Part shown: piece after piece, positions 7,346-17,218 of the stretch | Layout: each line of letters starts with the position of its first letter | Numbering within the stretch: position 1 is the first letter of the stretch | Assembly: GCA_018061025.1 (NCBI GenBank) | Contig: JAGOUY010000010.1 | Span: 15,298 to 70,869, forward strand | DNA from: Patescibacteria group bacterium | GTDB lineage: Bacteria; Patescibacteriota; Patescibacteriia; 2-12-FULL-60-25 | Length of the DNA stretch: 55,572 nucleotides | Direction: 5' to 3' | Made by a program: the position numbers and the translations under genes | The notes under the pieces: generated by a model | Told to the model about the DNA's origin: nothing | Database searches by the model: none | What the model saw: the letters and a program-made list of their open reading frames with translations, nothing else

Positions 7346-7381
7346 ACCTCACCCTCTTCCTTCTCGCGAGAGCATTCTCGC

Positions 7382-7426
7382 ACATCTCCCCGAACTCATT
7401 TACATGGGTTCGGGGAGATGTTGTTT
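7382..7426 (+). terminator. terminator of the 38-residue gene
   Basis: ACATCTCCCCGAAC (7382-7395) pairs perfectly with GTTCGGGGAGATGT (7408-7421), followed by TGTTT. It is close in design to the terminator at 8001-8042 (shared CATCTCCCC/GGGGAGATG). Confidence 0.85.
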
Positions 7427-7527
7427 AACGCACGCATCTAGATACCCTGTCAAGTACCCGCATCTTGACCACCCCATATTGACAAGGAGATCAATCAGTT
7501 AGACCATACGCGCACAAGGAGTTTTCT

Positions 7528-7941
7528 GTGAAAAACAGAGCGCTGTTCAGCCTCGGAGTCATGCTGTTCCTCGTAACAGCAAGCTGCTGGAAGAGCAAGG
7601 TAGATGAAGCGGTAGCCCTCCGCCAGCTCCTGGCGACGATTCACCGGATCGAAGACAGTGTTCGTGGAGACCACGGAGCTGTAAGGATTCATGTGCTCAC
7701 GGCCGGCACGGCCTGTGCAACGCGGTCTGTCGAGCTGTGTCGGATCCCTCTGACGAGTCCTCAGCTCGAGATTACCGAGTACGTATGCCGCCCGCTTTAC
7801 CGGCAGGTACTGCAAGGAGGAGTACTCGCAATCGAAGCTGTACGTATCCACGCCCAAGCGGACGGACGGACGATCGAGCTCGAAGACATCATCGAGTCGC
7901 TAGACGTCCCGCCCCCCACCTCAATCCACATCTGTCACTGA
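7528..7941 (+). CDS. putative small lipoprotein of unknown function
   Basis: Starts at GTG 7528, 6 nt after a good SD (AAGGAG), and encodes 137 residues. The N-terminus MKNRALFSLGVMLFLVTASC is a lipoprotein signal peptide with a lipobox ending at Cys20, so the mature protein should be lipid-anchored on the outer face of the membrane. The remainder (CATRSVELCRIPLTSPQLEI and similar) has further cysteines but no motif I recognise. A TTGACA at 7479-7484 may be its -35 box, but no good -10 is seen. It is followed by its own terminator at 8001-8042. Confidence 0.6.
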   Translation: MKNRALFSLGVMLFLVTASCWKSKVDEAVALRQLLATIHRIEDSVRGDHGAVRIHVLTAGTACATRSVELCRIPLTSPQLEITEYVCRPLYRQVLQGGVLAIEAVRIHAQADGRTIELEDIIESLDVPPPTSIHICH

Positions 7942-8000
7942 CACACACATTCTGCCCTGACCAAGCTCGTTCTCCCCACTTTGGCGAGGTACTCCTCGTC

Positions 8001-8042
8001 CATCTCCCCCAGGGTATTCCGTACCCTGGGGGAGATGCTTTT
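8001..8042 (+). terminator. terminator of the lipoprotein gene
   Basis: CATCTCCCCCAGGGTA (8001-8016) pairs perfectly with TACCCTGGGGGAGATG (8022-8037) over a 5-nt loop, followed by CTTTT. Confidence 0.9.
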
Positions 8043-8081
8043 CATCCCTGGGCTCATAGGCTAAGCTGCCGCCATATTCCT

Positions 8082-9182
8082 ATGGCTAGATCCCAAGGCG
8101 CTCTCCCCTATCAAACCATCCGTGAACTCATGGTGAGCGGAGCCGTACGCGGCGTGACACAAGAGGTAGCCGTCCAGCCCGCTTCGTTGGACCTGTCTTT
8201 GACCGATGAAATCTATCGCGTTCGTGGCTCATATCTCCCTCGCAAAGGCGAATCCGTCGAAGACATCTTAAAACGCGGACTCCTCTTCAAACACAACGCC
8301 GAACAACCCCTCGAGCATAACGGGATCTACCTCATCAAACTCGCAGAGTCTTTGACGCTCCCAGCTAATATCCACGCCGCCACCAGCAATAAAAGCTCTT
8401 CTGGTCGCATCAATTTACGTGCGCGCCTCATTGCCGACGGCGTGCCACGTTTCGATGACATTCCTGCGGGTTATAGCGGCTCCCTCTGGCTCGAAGTTAG
8501 CCCCAAATCCTTCCCTGTACGCGTCCACGCCGGGGATCGGATCAACCAAATGCGTTTTTATCGCGGAGATGCACGCCTATCACCCAGCGAACACAACGAT
8601 ATTTTCAACCAATATCGGCTCTTACGTACACTCGACGGAAAAGATATTCCAAATACCGAAGATCACGTCGGTCGTGGGATAACCATGACCGTCGACTTAC
8701 ACTCACAAGAACGCATCGGCTGGCGTGCCAAAACAGCCCCCGAAGCCGTCCTCGACACCGCCTTATTCAACCACGATCCACGTGCCTTTTTCGAAGAAAT
8801 CGCTCGTCCTCATAACGAAGAGCTCGTGCTTCATCCAGGAGATTTTTACATCCTCTCCACCCGCGAACGGATCTTAACGCCACCAGAATTCTCCACTGAA
8901 ATGGTATCCTACGATGCCTCAAAAGGAGAATTTCGCTCCCATTTCGCCGGCTTTTTTGATCCCGGCTGGGGCTGGCGGGAAAATGATGCGGATCGCGGCA
9001 CCATCGCCGTCCTCGAAGTCGAATGCTACGGCCATCCGTTCGTCTTACGTGATGCTCAACCCATTTGTCTCATGGTCTACGAACACATGTTGGAAGTTCC
9101 AGAAAAACTCTACGGCTCAGACTTAAAATCTAATTACAGCCAACAACAAGGTCCAAAGCTCGCTAAATGGTTTAAAGCATAA
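8082..9182 (+). CDS. dcd: double-domain dCTP deaminase (DCD family)
   Basis: The ATG at 8082 gives 366 residues, about twice the length of E. coli Dcd, matching the long form made of two dUTPase-fold halves. The N-half contains the Dcd-type motif SNKSSSGRINLRARLIAD near residue 105. QPASLDLSLTDEIYRVRGSY lies near residue 26, and the C-half repeats the fold (LHPGDFYILSTRERI, GTIAVLEVECYG). It deaminates dCTP to dUTP, the first step to dTTP in cells that make dTMP from dUMP. It opens a tightly spaced operon that continues with a dNMP kinase 2 nt later and dut. No SD is seen. Confidence 0.85.
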   Translation: MARSQGALPYQTIRELMVSGAVRGVTQEVAVQPASLDLSLTDEIYRVRGSYLPRKGESVEDILKRGLLFKHNAEQPLEHNGIYLIKLAESLTLPANIHAATSNKSSSGRINLRARLIADGVPRFDDIPAGYSGSLWLEVSPKSFPVRVHAGDRINQMRFYRGDARLSPSEHNDIFNQYRLLRTLDGKDIPNTEDHVGRGITMTVDLHSQERIGWRAKTAPEAVLDTALFNHDPRAFFEEIARPHNEELVLHPGDFYILSTRERILTPPEFSTEMVSYDASKGEFRSHFAGFFDPGWGWRENDADRGTIAVLEVECYGHPFVLRDAQPICLMVYEHMLEVPEKLYGSDLKSNYSQQQGPKLAKWFKA

Positions 9183-9184
9183 CT

Positions 9185-9745
9185 ATGCCCTCTCTCATTC
9201 TCGGATTTGTTGGTCAAGCCGGTTGCGGCAAAGGCACGATCGCAAAATATTTAAAGGATATGTACGGCGCAACTACATTTAGTTTTAGCACCAGTATGCG
9301 GGATGTGTTGCATCGTCTCCATTTAGAAGAGTCGCGAGACAACATGATTAAGCTGTCTGAGACGCTTCGGCATACCTTTGGAGAAGATCTCTTCTCGCGC
9401 GTTATCGCCGAAGATGCGCGCGAAGCTTCCACCAACCTCGTGGTCATCGAAGGCATCCGTCGTCACATGGATATCGCGACCCTCTCCCCTCTTCCCAACT
9501 TTGTCCTCGTTTCCATTGACGTAGACCCAGATGTTCGTTTTGGACGCTTAAAGAATCGTGGCCAAAATAGCGGCGAAGCGGAAATGACCAAAGAACAATT
9601 TCTCGCGGAAGGCCAACGCTCTACTGAGATAACCATCCCAACCGTCATGGCCGAAGCCAGCGAACACCTAAAAAACGACGGGAGTCTCGAAGATTTAAAA
9701 ATCGAAATCGAAGCGCTCTTAAAACGCCTACAATACAAAGCGTAA
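9185..9745 (+). CDS. P-loop (deoxy)nucleoside monophosphate kinase-like protein
   Basis: A 186-residue P-loop kinase. Walker A GQAGCGKGT lies at residues about 10-18 and a Walker-B-like LVVIEGIRR near residue 88, followed by a lid with RLKNRGQNSGEAEMTKEQF. The fold group includes dephospho-CoA kinase, AAA_18/AAA_33 nucleotide kinases and phage dNMP kinases; I cannot pick the substrate from sequence. It starts 2 nt after dcd and ends 1 nt before dut, so a role in deoxynucleotide supply is the sensible reading. Confidence 0.75.
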   Translation: MPSLILGFVGQAGCGKGTIAKYLKDMYGATTFSFSTSMRDVLHRLHLEESRDNMIKLSETLRHTFGEDLFSRVIAEDAREASTNLVVIEGIRRHMDIATLSPLPNFVLVSIDVDPDVRFGRLKNRGQNSGEAEMTKEQFLAEGQRSTEITIPTVMAEASEHLKNDGSLEDLKIEIEALLKRLQYKA

Positions 9746-9746
9746 T

Positions 9747-10175
9747 ATGCACGTCCGCATCACACGCGCCGACCCCGACATGGAATTGCCCCAATACCAA
9801 ACCCCCGGATCGGTGGCCTTTGATTTAGCTTCTGCAGAAAACCTGACCATCGAACCCAAGCAAGCCGCCAAAATCTCGACCGGGCTCATCATCGCAACCC
9901 CTCCCGGCTACATGCTGATGATTAGTGGAAGATCCTCGCTCTATTGGAAAAAAGGCCTGATTGGAACGAATGGAATTGGCGTCATCGACCAAGATTTTTG
10001 TGGCCCAGAAGATATCCTCAAGTTATCCCTCTGGAACCCCGGCGACACACCTGTCATCATCACCAAAGGCGAACGTCTCGCCCAAGCCTTTTTCCTCCCC
10101 GTCGAACGCGCCGAATGGCTCGAAGGCCCACCAGAAGGACAGTCACGCGGAGGGTTTGGCTCGACAGGGATATAA
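9747..10175 (+). CDS. dut: dUTP diphosphatase
   Basis: 142 residues with all five trimeric-dUTPase motifs in order: PGSVAFDLAS (motif 1), GRSSLYWKKG (2), NGIGVIDQDFCG (3, with the catalytic Asp), GERLAQAFF (4) and the C-terminal P-loop-like RGGFGSTG (5). It splits dUTP to dUMP and pyrophosphate, which keeps uracil out of DNA and feeds ThyA. Motif 3 reads DQDFCGP where DxDYRGE is usual. It sits between the dNMP kinase gene and thyA in the dTTP operon. Confidence 0.95.
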   Translation: MHVRITRADPDMELPQYQTPGSVAFDLASAENLTIEPKQAAKISTGLIIATPPGYMLMISGRSSLYWKKGLIGTNGIGVIDQDFCGPEDILKLSLWNPGDTPVIITKGERLAQAFFLPVERAEWLEGPPEGQSRGGFGSTGI

Positions 10176-10192
10176 ATTACATCTTTTCTTCT

Positions 10193-11065
10193 ATGAAAGC
10201 TTATTTAGATATTGTACGCCGTGTATTAGAAACGGGTGAAAAGAAAGGCACTCGACAAGGCACTGATGTTCTTGCCATCGCTGGAGCGATGTTTGAACAC
10301 GACATGTCGAAAGGCTTTCCTTTGCTAACAACAAAAAAAATTCCATTCCGCTTAATCGCAAGTGAATTAGAATTTTTCATTAAAGGCATTACGGACAAAC
10401 AATGGCTCCAAGAAAAAAACAACCACATTTGGGATGAATGGGCTCATCCACAAAAAGCGCCATACGGTCATGACGAAGCCTCTAAGAAGAGAATGTTTGA
10501 AGAACGAGATCTAGGTCCAATCTATGGCTTTCAATGGCGCCATTTTAATGCTTCCTATGACTCTTGTAGCTCTGACTATACAGATAAAGGAATCGACCAA
10601 TTAAAAAAAGTAATCGAGACACTAAAAACCAACCCAACAGACAGACGCATGATTGTCATGGCTTGGAACCCTGTCGCTTTACCAGAAATGGGCTTACCTC
10701 CTTGTCATTATGGCTTTCAGGTAACTGTCATTGGAAACAAATTAAACCTGCTTTGGAATCAACGTTCTGTCGATGTAATGCTCGGGCTCCCCTTTAATAT
10801 CGCAAGCTACGCCCTACTTTTACACTTGCTTGCAAAAGAGACCGGTCTACAAGAAGGTAAATTAATCGGCTTTTTAGCTGACACGCATATTTTCGAAAAT
10901 CATTTAGAGGGAGCAAAAGAACAACTCTCTCGCGATGTAAATCGATACCCATTAGCACGCATCGAAACCCCTACGTTCAGCACAATATTTGATTGGACAT
11001 GCGAAAGCACGCAAATTATCGGGTACGAAAGCTACCCTCGCATTCCTTTTGAAATAGCCATCTAA
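10193..11065 (+). CDS. thyA: thymidylate synthase
   Basis: The ATG at 10193 gives 290 residues. It methylates dUMP to dTMP using 5,10-methylenetetrahydrofolate and leaves dihydrofolate for FolA. The catalytic Cys lies in LPPCHYGFQ; other signatures are TDRRMIVMAWNP (phosphate-binding Arg), LLWNQRSVDVMLGLPFNIAS and FLADTHIFENH. The gene is more AT-rich than its neighbours: three 60-base lines I counted have 38, 42 and 43% G+C, against 57-58% in dcd and dut and 53% in tmk, so it may have been acquired. It is followed 3 nt later by folA. Confidence 0.97.
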   Translation: MKAYLDIVRRVLETGEKKGTRQGTDVLAIAGAMFEHDMSKGFPLLTTKKIPFRLIASELEFFIKGITDKQWLQEKNNHIWDEWAHPQKAPYGHDEASKKRMFEERDLGPIYGFQWRHFNASYDSCSSDYTDKGIDQLKKVIETLKTNPTDRRMIVMAWNPVALPEMGLPPCHYGFQVTVIGNKLNLLWNQRSVDVMLGLPFNIASYALLLHLLAKETGLQEGKLIGFLADTHIFENHLEGAKEQLSRDVNRYPLARIETPTFSTIFDWTCESTQIIGYESYPRIPFEIAI

Positions 11066-11068
11066 ACC

Positions 11069-11539
11069 ATGCCTGTCACCCTCATCGTCGCACAAGCAAG
11101 CAACCGCTGCATCGGGAAAGATGGAGGGTTGCCCTGGCATATCCCTGAAGATTTGAAGCATTTCCGCCAATGCACGATGGGAAAAACGGTTTTGATGGGA
11201 CGAAAAACGTGGGAATCGCTCCCGGAAAAACATAGACCTCTCTCGGGAAGAAAAAACGTTGTTATAACTCGCGATCGATCCTTTATCGCTGAAGGAGCCA
11301 CCATCTTTCATAGCCTAGAAGAAGCGCTAGAAACATTAAAGAACGAAGACCTATGGGTTCTTGGAGGAGCAGAGATCTTCAAATACACACTTCCATTCGC
11401 AGAAAAAATAGAACTCACTCAAATATACGTACCGTACGACGGTGATACATTTTTCCCAGAGATATCTCCACAAATATGGAGTATAGCGAAAGAAGAAAAA
11501 CACGATGGATATTCTTTTATAAGCTACAGTAGAGTATGA
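11069..11539 (+). CDS. folA: dihydrofolate reductase
   Basis: 156 residues, the standard DHFR length. It reduces dihydrofolate to tetrahydrofolate with NADPH, recycling the product of ThyA. Visible are VAQASNRCIGKDGGLPWHIP (Met20-loop region), PEDLKHF with an acidic active-site residue, MGRKTWESLP, NVVITRD and the NADPH-binding WVLGGAEIF. It starts 3 nt after thyA and overlaps tmk by 4 nt (ATGA at 11536-11539), so the three are translated as a unit. Base composition is intermediate between thyA and tmk. Confidence 0.95.
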   Translation: MPVTLIVAQASNRCIGKDGGLPWHIPEDLKHFRQCTMGKTVLMGRKTWESLPEKHRPLSGRKNVVITRDRSFIAEGATIFHSLEEALETLKNEDLWVLGGAEIFKYTLPFAEKIELTQIYVPYDGDTFFPEISPQIWSIAKEEKHDGYSFISYSRV

Positions 11540-12270
11540 ACCACCCTGGTACCCTCGTCATTGTCGACGCCATAGATGGCGCCGGCAAATATACCGCCAT
11601 TAAAGCCATGTCGGAGTATTTGGGTGCCCAAGGAAAAAAAATATTCAACCTCTCGGAATACACGCAACGCGAACATCGTCTCCCAACCGTCGATGAACCT
11701 GGTATTTGTGATGCCGACGTTCTCATTTCCTCAGAACCAACGTTCTGCTGGATCGGTGCCGCTATCCGCGAAGAAATCATCAAAGCCCAAGTCGGACGGA
11801 GCTACCATGCCCGCGCAGCCGCAGAAGCGTTTGCCCTCGACCGTCAAGTCCTTTTCACACGCGTCATCCTCCCGTTCCTCCAAGCCAAACCTGATCGCTT
11901 CGTTTTACAAGAACGCGGCGTCATCAGCTCTCTCGCCTACCAACCCCTTCAAGACAATACCGTCACTGTCGATTGGTTATTATCCCTAGAAGGCAACCGC
12001 GCCGAACTTTCACGCCCTCCAGATCTCCTGCTTTTATTACGCCTCTCTTCGGAAGAAGCGATGAAACGCTTAGAAGGACGTTTCAATAAAGTGGATGGAC
12101 ATATTTACGAAGAACTTCCCTTTCAAGAACGGCTGATCGCCCGCTATCGTGATCCCGAAGTCTTAAAACCGTATCAAGACCTTGGGACACGCATTGTAGA
12201 AATTGATGCGAACCAATCTCCCGAAGCCGTCGGACAGGCGGTTTGCCGAGCCTTAGAAGCAAAAGGATAA
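11536..12270 (+). CDS. tmk: thymidylate kinase
   Basis: 244 residues; phosphorylates dTMP to dTDP, the last step encoded by this operon. Fold features are the P-loop DAIDGAGKYT (residues about 11-20), a DR-like QERGVISSLAYQPL near residue 127 (nucleotide-binding SSLAYQ), and LLLLLRLSSEEAMKRLEGR before the C-terminal helices. The residue after the P-loop lysine is Tyr where Ser or Thr usually binds Mg, with a Thr following. Insertions near residues 40-60 make it a little longer than the usual 205-215. The ATG overlaps the folA stop. Confidence 0.88.
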   Translation: MNHPGTLVIVDAIDGAGKYTAIKAMSEYLGAQGKKIFNLSEYTQREHRLPTVDEPGICDADVLISSEPTFCWIGAAIREEIIKAQVGRSYHARAAAEAFALDRQVLFTRVILPFLQAKPDRFVLQERGVISSLAYQPLQDNTVTVDWLLSLEGNRAELSRPPDLLLLLRLSSEEAMKRLEGRFNKVDGHIYEELPFQERLIARYRDPEVLKPYQDLGTRIVEIDANQSPEAVGQAVCRALEAKG

Positions 12271-12272
12271 GC

Positions 12273-12387
12273 CTTCCCCATAGCAAATACCTTTGAGGAG
12301 ACTCTCGGAGGGCGACGGCCCGAGAGCGAGCGCCTGTTTAGCAAAACAGGATAGCGTGCTCCTCAAAGGTATTTTGTTATGGGGAAG
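12273..12387. repeat. stem-bounded structured element E
   Basis: Starts 2 nt after the tmk stop. Arm 12273-12300 pairs with 12359-12387 over 28 positions (one bulge, one G-T). The 58-nt core makes two hairpins, 12302-12308/12320-12326 and 12333-12339/12344-12350, followed by ATAGCGTG, which resembles AATGCGAG at the same place in elements A-C. It may act as a 3' end for the dTTP operon. Confidence 0.75.
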
Positions 12388-12432
12388 ATCCCGCTAGCGT
12401 AGTTACGCAGCATCCCGTACAATAGGCATACT

Positions 12433-13386
12433 ATGCCGACGTTGCGCCGTACCCCATCTCCTTCCCCTACAGCAAATCGCTCTCAAAATGTGCTCGGACT
12501 CATCTCCGCCCATGATCTCATCCAAGAGAGCTGGCAAACATTCAAACGCCATTGGAAATACACCTTCAGCATTTCTCTTTGGCTCCTTGTCCCTGCCGTC
12601 GTTTTATTGATCGCAAGCCTTGTCAATCGCTTCATCCAGCCCAGTCTCGCTCCACTCTTAAGCATCATCTCCCTCATCACAGGACTCTGTATAAACGCCT
12701 GGGTAAATCTCCGGTTGATGCAATACATTCTAAAAGAAGAAGGTGAGGCCTACATTCTCCAAGAACCGAACTGGACACAACCGATTGGAAGTTATATTTG
12801 GCTACAAATCCTGCATAACATCGCCTTAGCAGGCGCTTCCTTACCGCTCATCTTCGGCATGATCGGATTACCTATCTTAGTCATTCTCGGAAGAATCCCG
12901 GAACGATCGTTCCTTTTCGTGGCCTTTTTTAGCATGGTGATCTTAAGCCTACCGGTTGTATGGTTAGCAGCACAGTTAGTATTTTGGCCCTTCTTCTTCA
13001 TGACAAACCCAGAAGGATCACACGCCACGTTTACGAGTATCGGCAAAAACAATCTACGTGTTCCGTCCTTCAAAAAATCCATCCACTTATTTGCTCAATC
13101 ATATCATCTTGTTCGAGGTCGTTTCTGGACAGTTTTTGCTCGTCTTGCCTGGCCAGGACTCACCTTTCTGCTCCTGTTTTTAACCGTTACCTTCACCATT
13201 GACACGGTCTTCGCTCTCATTATCGGCGAAGTAAAAATGAACGCTATTTTTGAAACTATCCCGCAAGGATACGCCTATTTCTTGGTGAGTATCGGCCAAG
13301 TCCTGTTTCTCCCCCTCTTCATCACCTGGTTAGCTAAACTCTTCCGTTCCCTCAAGCAACATTCCAACACGACACATGCAGCATAG
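12433..13386 (+). CDS. multi-pass membrane protein of unknown function
   Basis: 317 residues. After a cytoplasmic N-terminus of about 40 residues there are about six hydrophobic segments (roughly 45-66, 72-92, 125-148, 160-188, 240-262 and 283-305). The general look, with amphipathic stretches between long helices, recalls the membrane domains attached to some glycerophosphodiester phosphodiesterases, but I would not name it. A TACAAT at 12418-12423 lies 9 nt before the ATG and could give an almost leaderless mRNA. Its end overlaps the glycosyltransferase start by 11 nt, so the two are co-translated and the protein may assist lipid-linked sugar transfer. Confidence 0.7.
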   Translation: MPTLRRTPSPSPTANRSQNVLGLISAHDLIQESWQTFKRHWKYTFSISLWLLVPAVVLLIASLVNRFIQPSLAPLLSIISLITGLCINAWVNLRLMQYILKEEGEAYILQEPNWTQPIGSYIWLQILHNIALAGASLPLIFGMIGLPILVILGRIPERSFLFVAFFSMVILSLPVVWLAAQLVFWPFFFMTNPEGSHATFTSIGKNNLRVPSFKKSIHLFAQSYHLVRGRFWTVFARLAWPGLTFLLLFLTVTFTIDTVFALIIGEVKMNAIFETIPQGYAYFLVSIGQVLFLPLFITWLAKLFRSLKQHSNTTHAA

Positions 13387-14074
13387 CGTCATCATTCCGG
13401 CCTACAACGAACAATCCACGATTGAAACGGCCGTGCTCAAAACCCTCACGACTCTCCAGGCCCTCCCTGGAGAGTTTGAGATTATTGTCGTTGATGACGG
13501 CTCCACCGATAAAACAGCCAGGATCGTAAAAACCCTCCAAGACAAGCATATTAAATTAATCACTCTTCCTCACAACCAAGGCAAAGGAGCCGCCATACAA
13601 AAAGGCGTACAAGAAGCCAAAGGGAACTATATCGCTTTTTTAGACGCAGATCTCGCAACCCATCCCGAAGAATTAAAACGCGCCTTCTCCCTTTTACACG
13701 ATCACGATCTCGCAATCGCCTCACGACGGATCACCGGAGCAACCATCCAAAAACCCCAAGCCTGGTACCGCTCACTGGCCGGACAAGTATTCAACCTCAT
13801 TTTGCGAACCTACCTCCATCTCCCCTACCGCGACACCCAATGCGGCTGCAAAGCCTTCCGCTACGATGCCGCCAAAGCATTATTCGCCAACCTCGTATCT
13901 ACCGGCTGGGCCTTTGATGTAGACCTCCTCTCCCAAGCCCAACAAAAAAACCTCCGCATCACCGAATTCCCCATCACCTGGAACAACGGCCCAACCTCCC
14001 GCGTAAAATGGAGTCATGCGGGAGATATTTTAAAAGAATTGAGGAAGATAAAGCATGTAACACGCAACACGTAA
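13376..14074 (+). CDS. GT2 glycosyltransferase, dolichyl-phosphate glucosyltransferase type
   Basis: 232 residues with a GT-A fold. SVIIPAYNEQSTIETAVLKT opens it, IIVVDDGSTDKTARI and GNYIAFLDADLATHP hold the nucleotide-sugar and metal-binding acids, and DTQCGCKAFRYDAAKALF with STGWAFDVDLL is typical of the ALG5/DPM1-like group that moves a sugar onto a polyprenyl phosphate at the membrane. There are no C-terminal membrane helices, which the upstream membrane protein could supply. The ATG at 13376 lies inside the upstream gene. It ends 36 nt before element A. Confidence 0.88.
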   Translation: MQHSVIIPAYNEQSTIETAVLKTLTTLQALPGEFEIIVVDDGSTDKTARIVKTLQDKHIKLITLPHNQGKGAAIQKGVQEAKGNYIAFLDADLATHPEELKRAFSLLHDHDLAIASRRITGATIQKPQAWYRSLAGQVFNLILRTYLHLPYRDTQCGCKAFRYDAAKALFANLVSTGWAFDVDLLSQAQQKNLRITEFPITWNNGPTSRVKWSHAGDILKELRKIKHVTRNT

Positions 14075-14109
14075 CTCACAACATCAGCTTCCTCCTCACC
14101 CACCTCCAC

Positions 14110-14288
14110 CATCTAGGGCTCGCATGCCTGCGGCTTTTTTATTCCTTCAGCTGTCCGAGCAAGGAGACGATGCCGTTGCGGTCGAGTTGCGGTTGCAGGC
14201 ATCGGCTCCGGTCCACCATAAATAGTACAGGTGGAATGCGAGTTCTGAAGGAATAAAAAAGCCGCAGGCATGCGAGCCCATCGCCTAT
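14110..14288. repeat. stem-bounded structured element A (A/B/C type)
   Basis: Bounded by CATCTAGGGCTC and GAGCCCATCGCCTAT. Bases 14116-14150 pair without a mismatch with 14245-14279 (35 bp). The 94-nt core 14151-14244 has a stem built on GGAG..CTCC and CGATGCC/GGCATCG, then CCACC/GGTGG followed by AATGCGAG. It lies between convergent genes. The core aligns almost base for base with B and C, with paired changes. Confidence 0.9.
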
Positions 14289-14361
14289 ATATCACAATCC
14301 AACCCCTACTCGCTCAGAACCCCCTCCAACTCCCCCTTGGTAAGGGAGAGAGTATAAAAAA

Positions 14362-15417
14362 CTACTCAACCGATCTACTCTTAAAGAGAAACCACCCTCC
14401 TAAAACGGCACTCACAATCGCTAACCCCCATAAAATAGGCACCGTTGCGCTTGATCCTTCTTCTTCCTGGACAGGAATCGTAGCTCCTTCCGCCTGAACC
14501 GTCGGCTCAACCGTTTCGACGACAGGCGTAGAGGTACCCACTTCGATCCCCAACACTTTCAGAACATCCGGCGTAACTGGTTGGATCGCGTCTGAAGAGG
14601 ACGTAGCACTCACATTCACCTCTTTAGCAGGAGTAACGGGTACAGGAACTGTTGGTATCGTATTTTTTACACTAGGTGCAGGAGTAGTAGCGGGTTTTGG
14701 AGCAGTCGTAGGCGTCGGAGGAGTGACGACCGGCTTAGGCACCTCACGCACAGATCGTGTTCGATCCAAAGGGAATACGTCCTCTTTATCACCAACACCA
14801 TCTCCATCCGTATCACGACGCAACGGATCCGTCCCCACTTCACGCTCCTGCGCATTCGTAAGCCCATCATTATCGATATCATTATCCTCTTTATCATCAA
14901 TCCCATCATTATCCGTATCCTTTTGGCGACGAGGATCTAAAGGAAATTGGTCGTTCGCATCCATCGTCCCATCATTATCATCATCTTGGTCAACGCGGTC
15001 AGGGTACGTGTCTCCATCCGTGTCACGATCGGCATAGACTTCAAGCGTAGCCGTGCCATTCGTCAAATCTTCATCAGGCGTATCCGAATCACTCACCAAG
15101 CGTACCCGCAAAAGATGATCCCCCTCACTCATAGGCGTCCATTCCAACCACACTTCATCGGGTCTTCCACCCGTGCGTACCGACACAAACTTACTCCCAA
15201 TTTTGCGCTCGCCATCAAAAAACTCAATCATCGCTTCCGTATCACGTTCGCCTAAATTTTGTACCGTCGCATAAATACGCACCGGCTGTTTCGCAATTGG
15301 ATAGCGAGGCTGCAGCACAATATCATCTGTAGCTAGCTGCAAATCATACAAAGCCGCCCAACTCGGCGTTGCCAACAACATGCCCGCGAAGATAAAAAGA
15401 AGCGCACGTTTTTTCAT
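14362..15417 (-). CDS. secreted thrombospondin-3-repeat surface protein
   Basis: The ATG at 15417 has a good SD (GGAGGGG) and gives 351 residues. A signal peptide ([15 protein letters not shown], ending near TPSWA) is followed by a CARDB-like beta domain (residues about 25-120; [20 protein letters not shown]). Thrombospondin type 3 calcium repeats follow ([51 protein letters not shown]), then a Pro/Thr/Val-rich stalk of about 100 residues and one C-terminal membrane helix ([20 protein letters not shown]) with a short basic tail. It is probably a Ca-stiffened surface protein anchored at its C-terminus. Its ligand is unknown. Confidence 0.85.
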   Translation of the reverse strand: MKKRALLFIFAGMLLATPSWAALYDLQLATDDIVLQPRYPIAKQPVRIYATVQNLGERDTEAMIEFFDGERKIGSKFVSVRTGGRPDEVWLEWTPMSEGDHLLRVRLVSDSDTPDEDLTNGTATLEVYADRDTDGDTYPDRVDQDDDNDGTMDANDQFPLDPRRQKDTDNDGIDDKEDNDIDNDGLTNAQEREVGTDPLRRDTDGDGVGDKEDVFPLDRTRSVREVPKPVVTPPTPTTAPKPATTPAPSVKNTIPTVPVPVTPAKEVNVSATSSSDAIQPVTPDVLKVLGIEVGTSTPVVETVEPTVQAEGATIPVQEEEGSSATVPILWGLAIVSAVLGGWFLFKSRSVE

Positions 15418-15466
15418 ATACCCCTCCATAATACACATCGCGCCATCCCTTGTCTGGAGGCAACAT

Positions 15467-15492
15467 AAAAAGACAGCCGAAGCCGTCCTTTT
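15467..15492 (-). terminator. terminator of groES-groEL
   Basis: On the minus strand AAAAGGACGGC, loop TTCG, then GCTGTCTTTTT: 11 pairs including G-T. It begins 44 nt after the groEL stop. It also works in the plus sense (ends in TTTT). Confidence 0.85.
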
Positions 15493-15535
15493 ATCATGTT
15501 TGGTACGTTTAGGGTTTTACGTTGTACGTTTCACC

Positions 15536-17191
<1,656 letters not shown>

Positions 17192-17218
17192 TTAAAAAAT
17201 TTTATTTAGAAATAAACC

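Noticed and set aside
10193..11539. Prophage origin of thyA-folA
   Set aside because: The segment is more AT-rich, but no phage structural, integrase or replication genes are near, and the genes fit an operon with dut and tmk.
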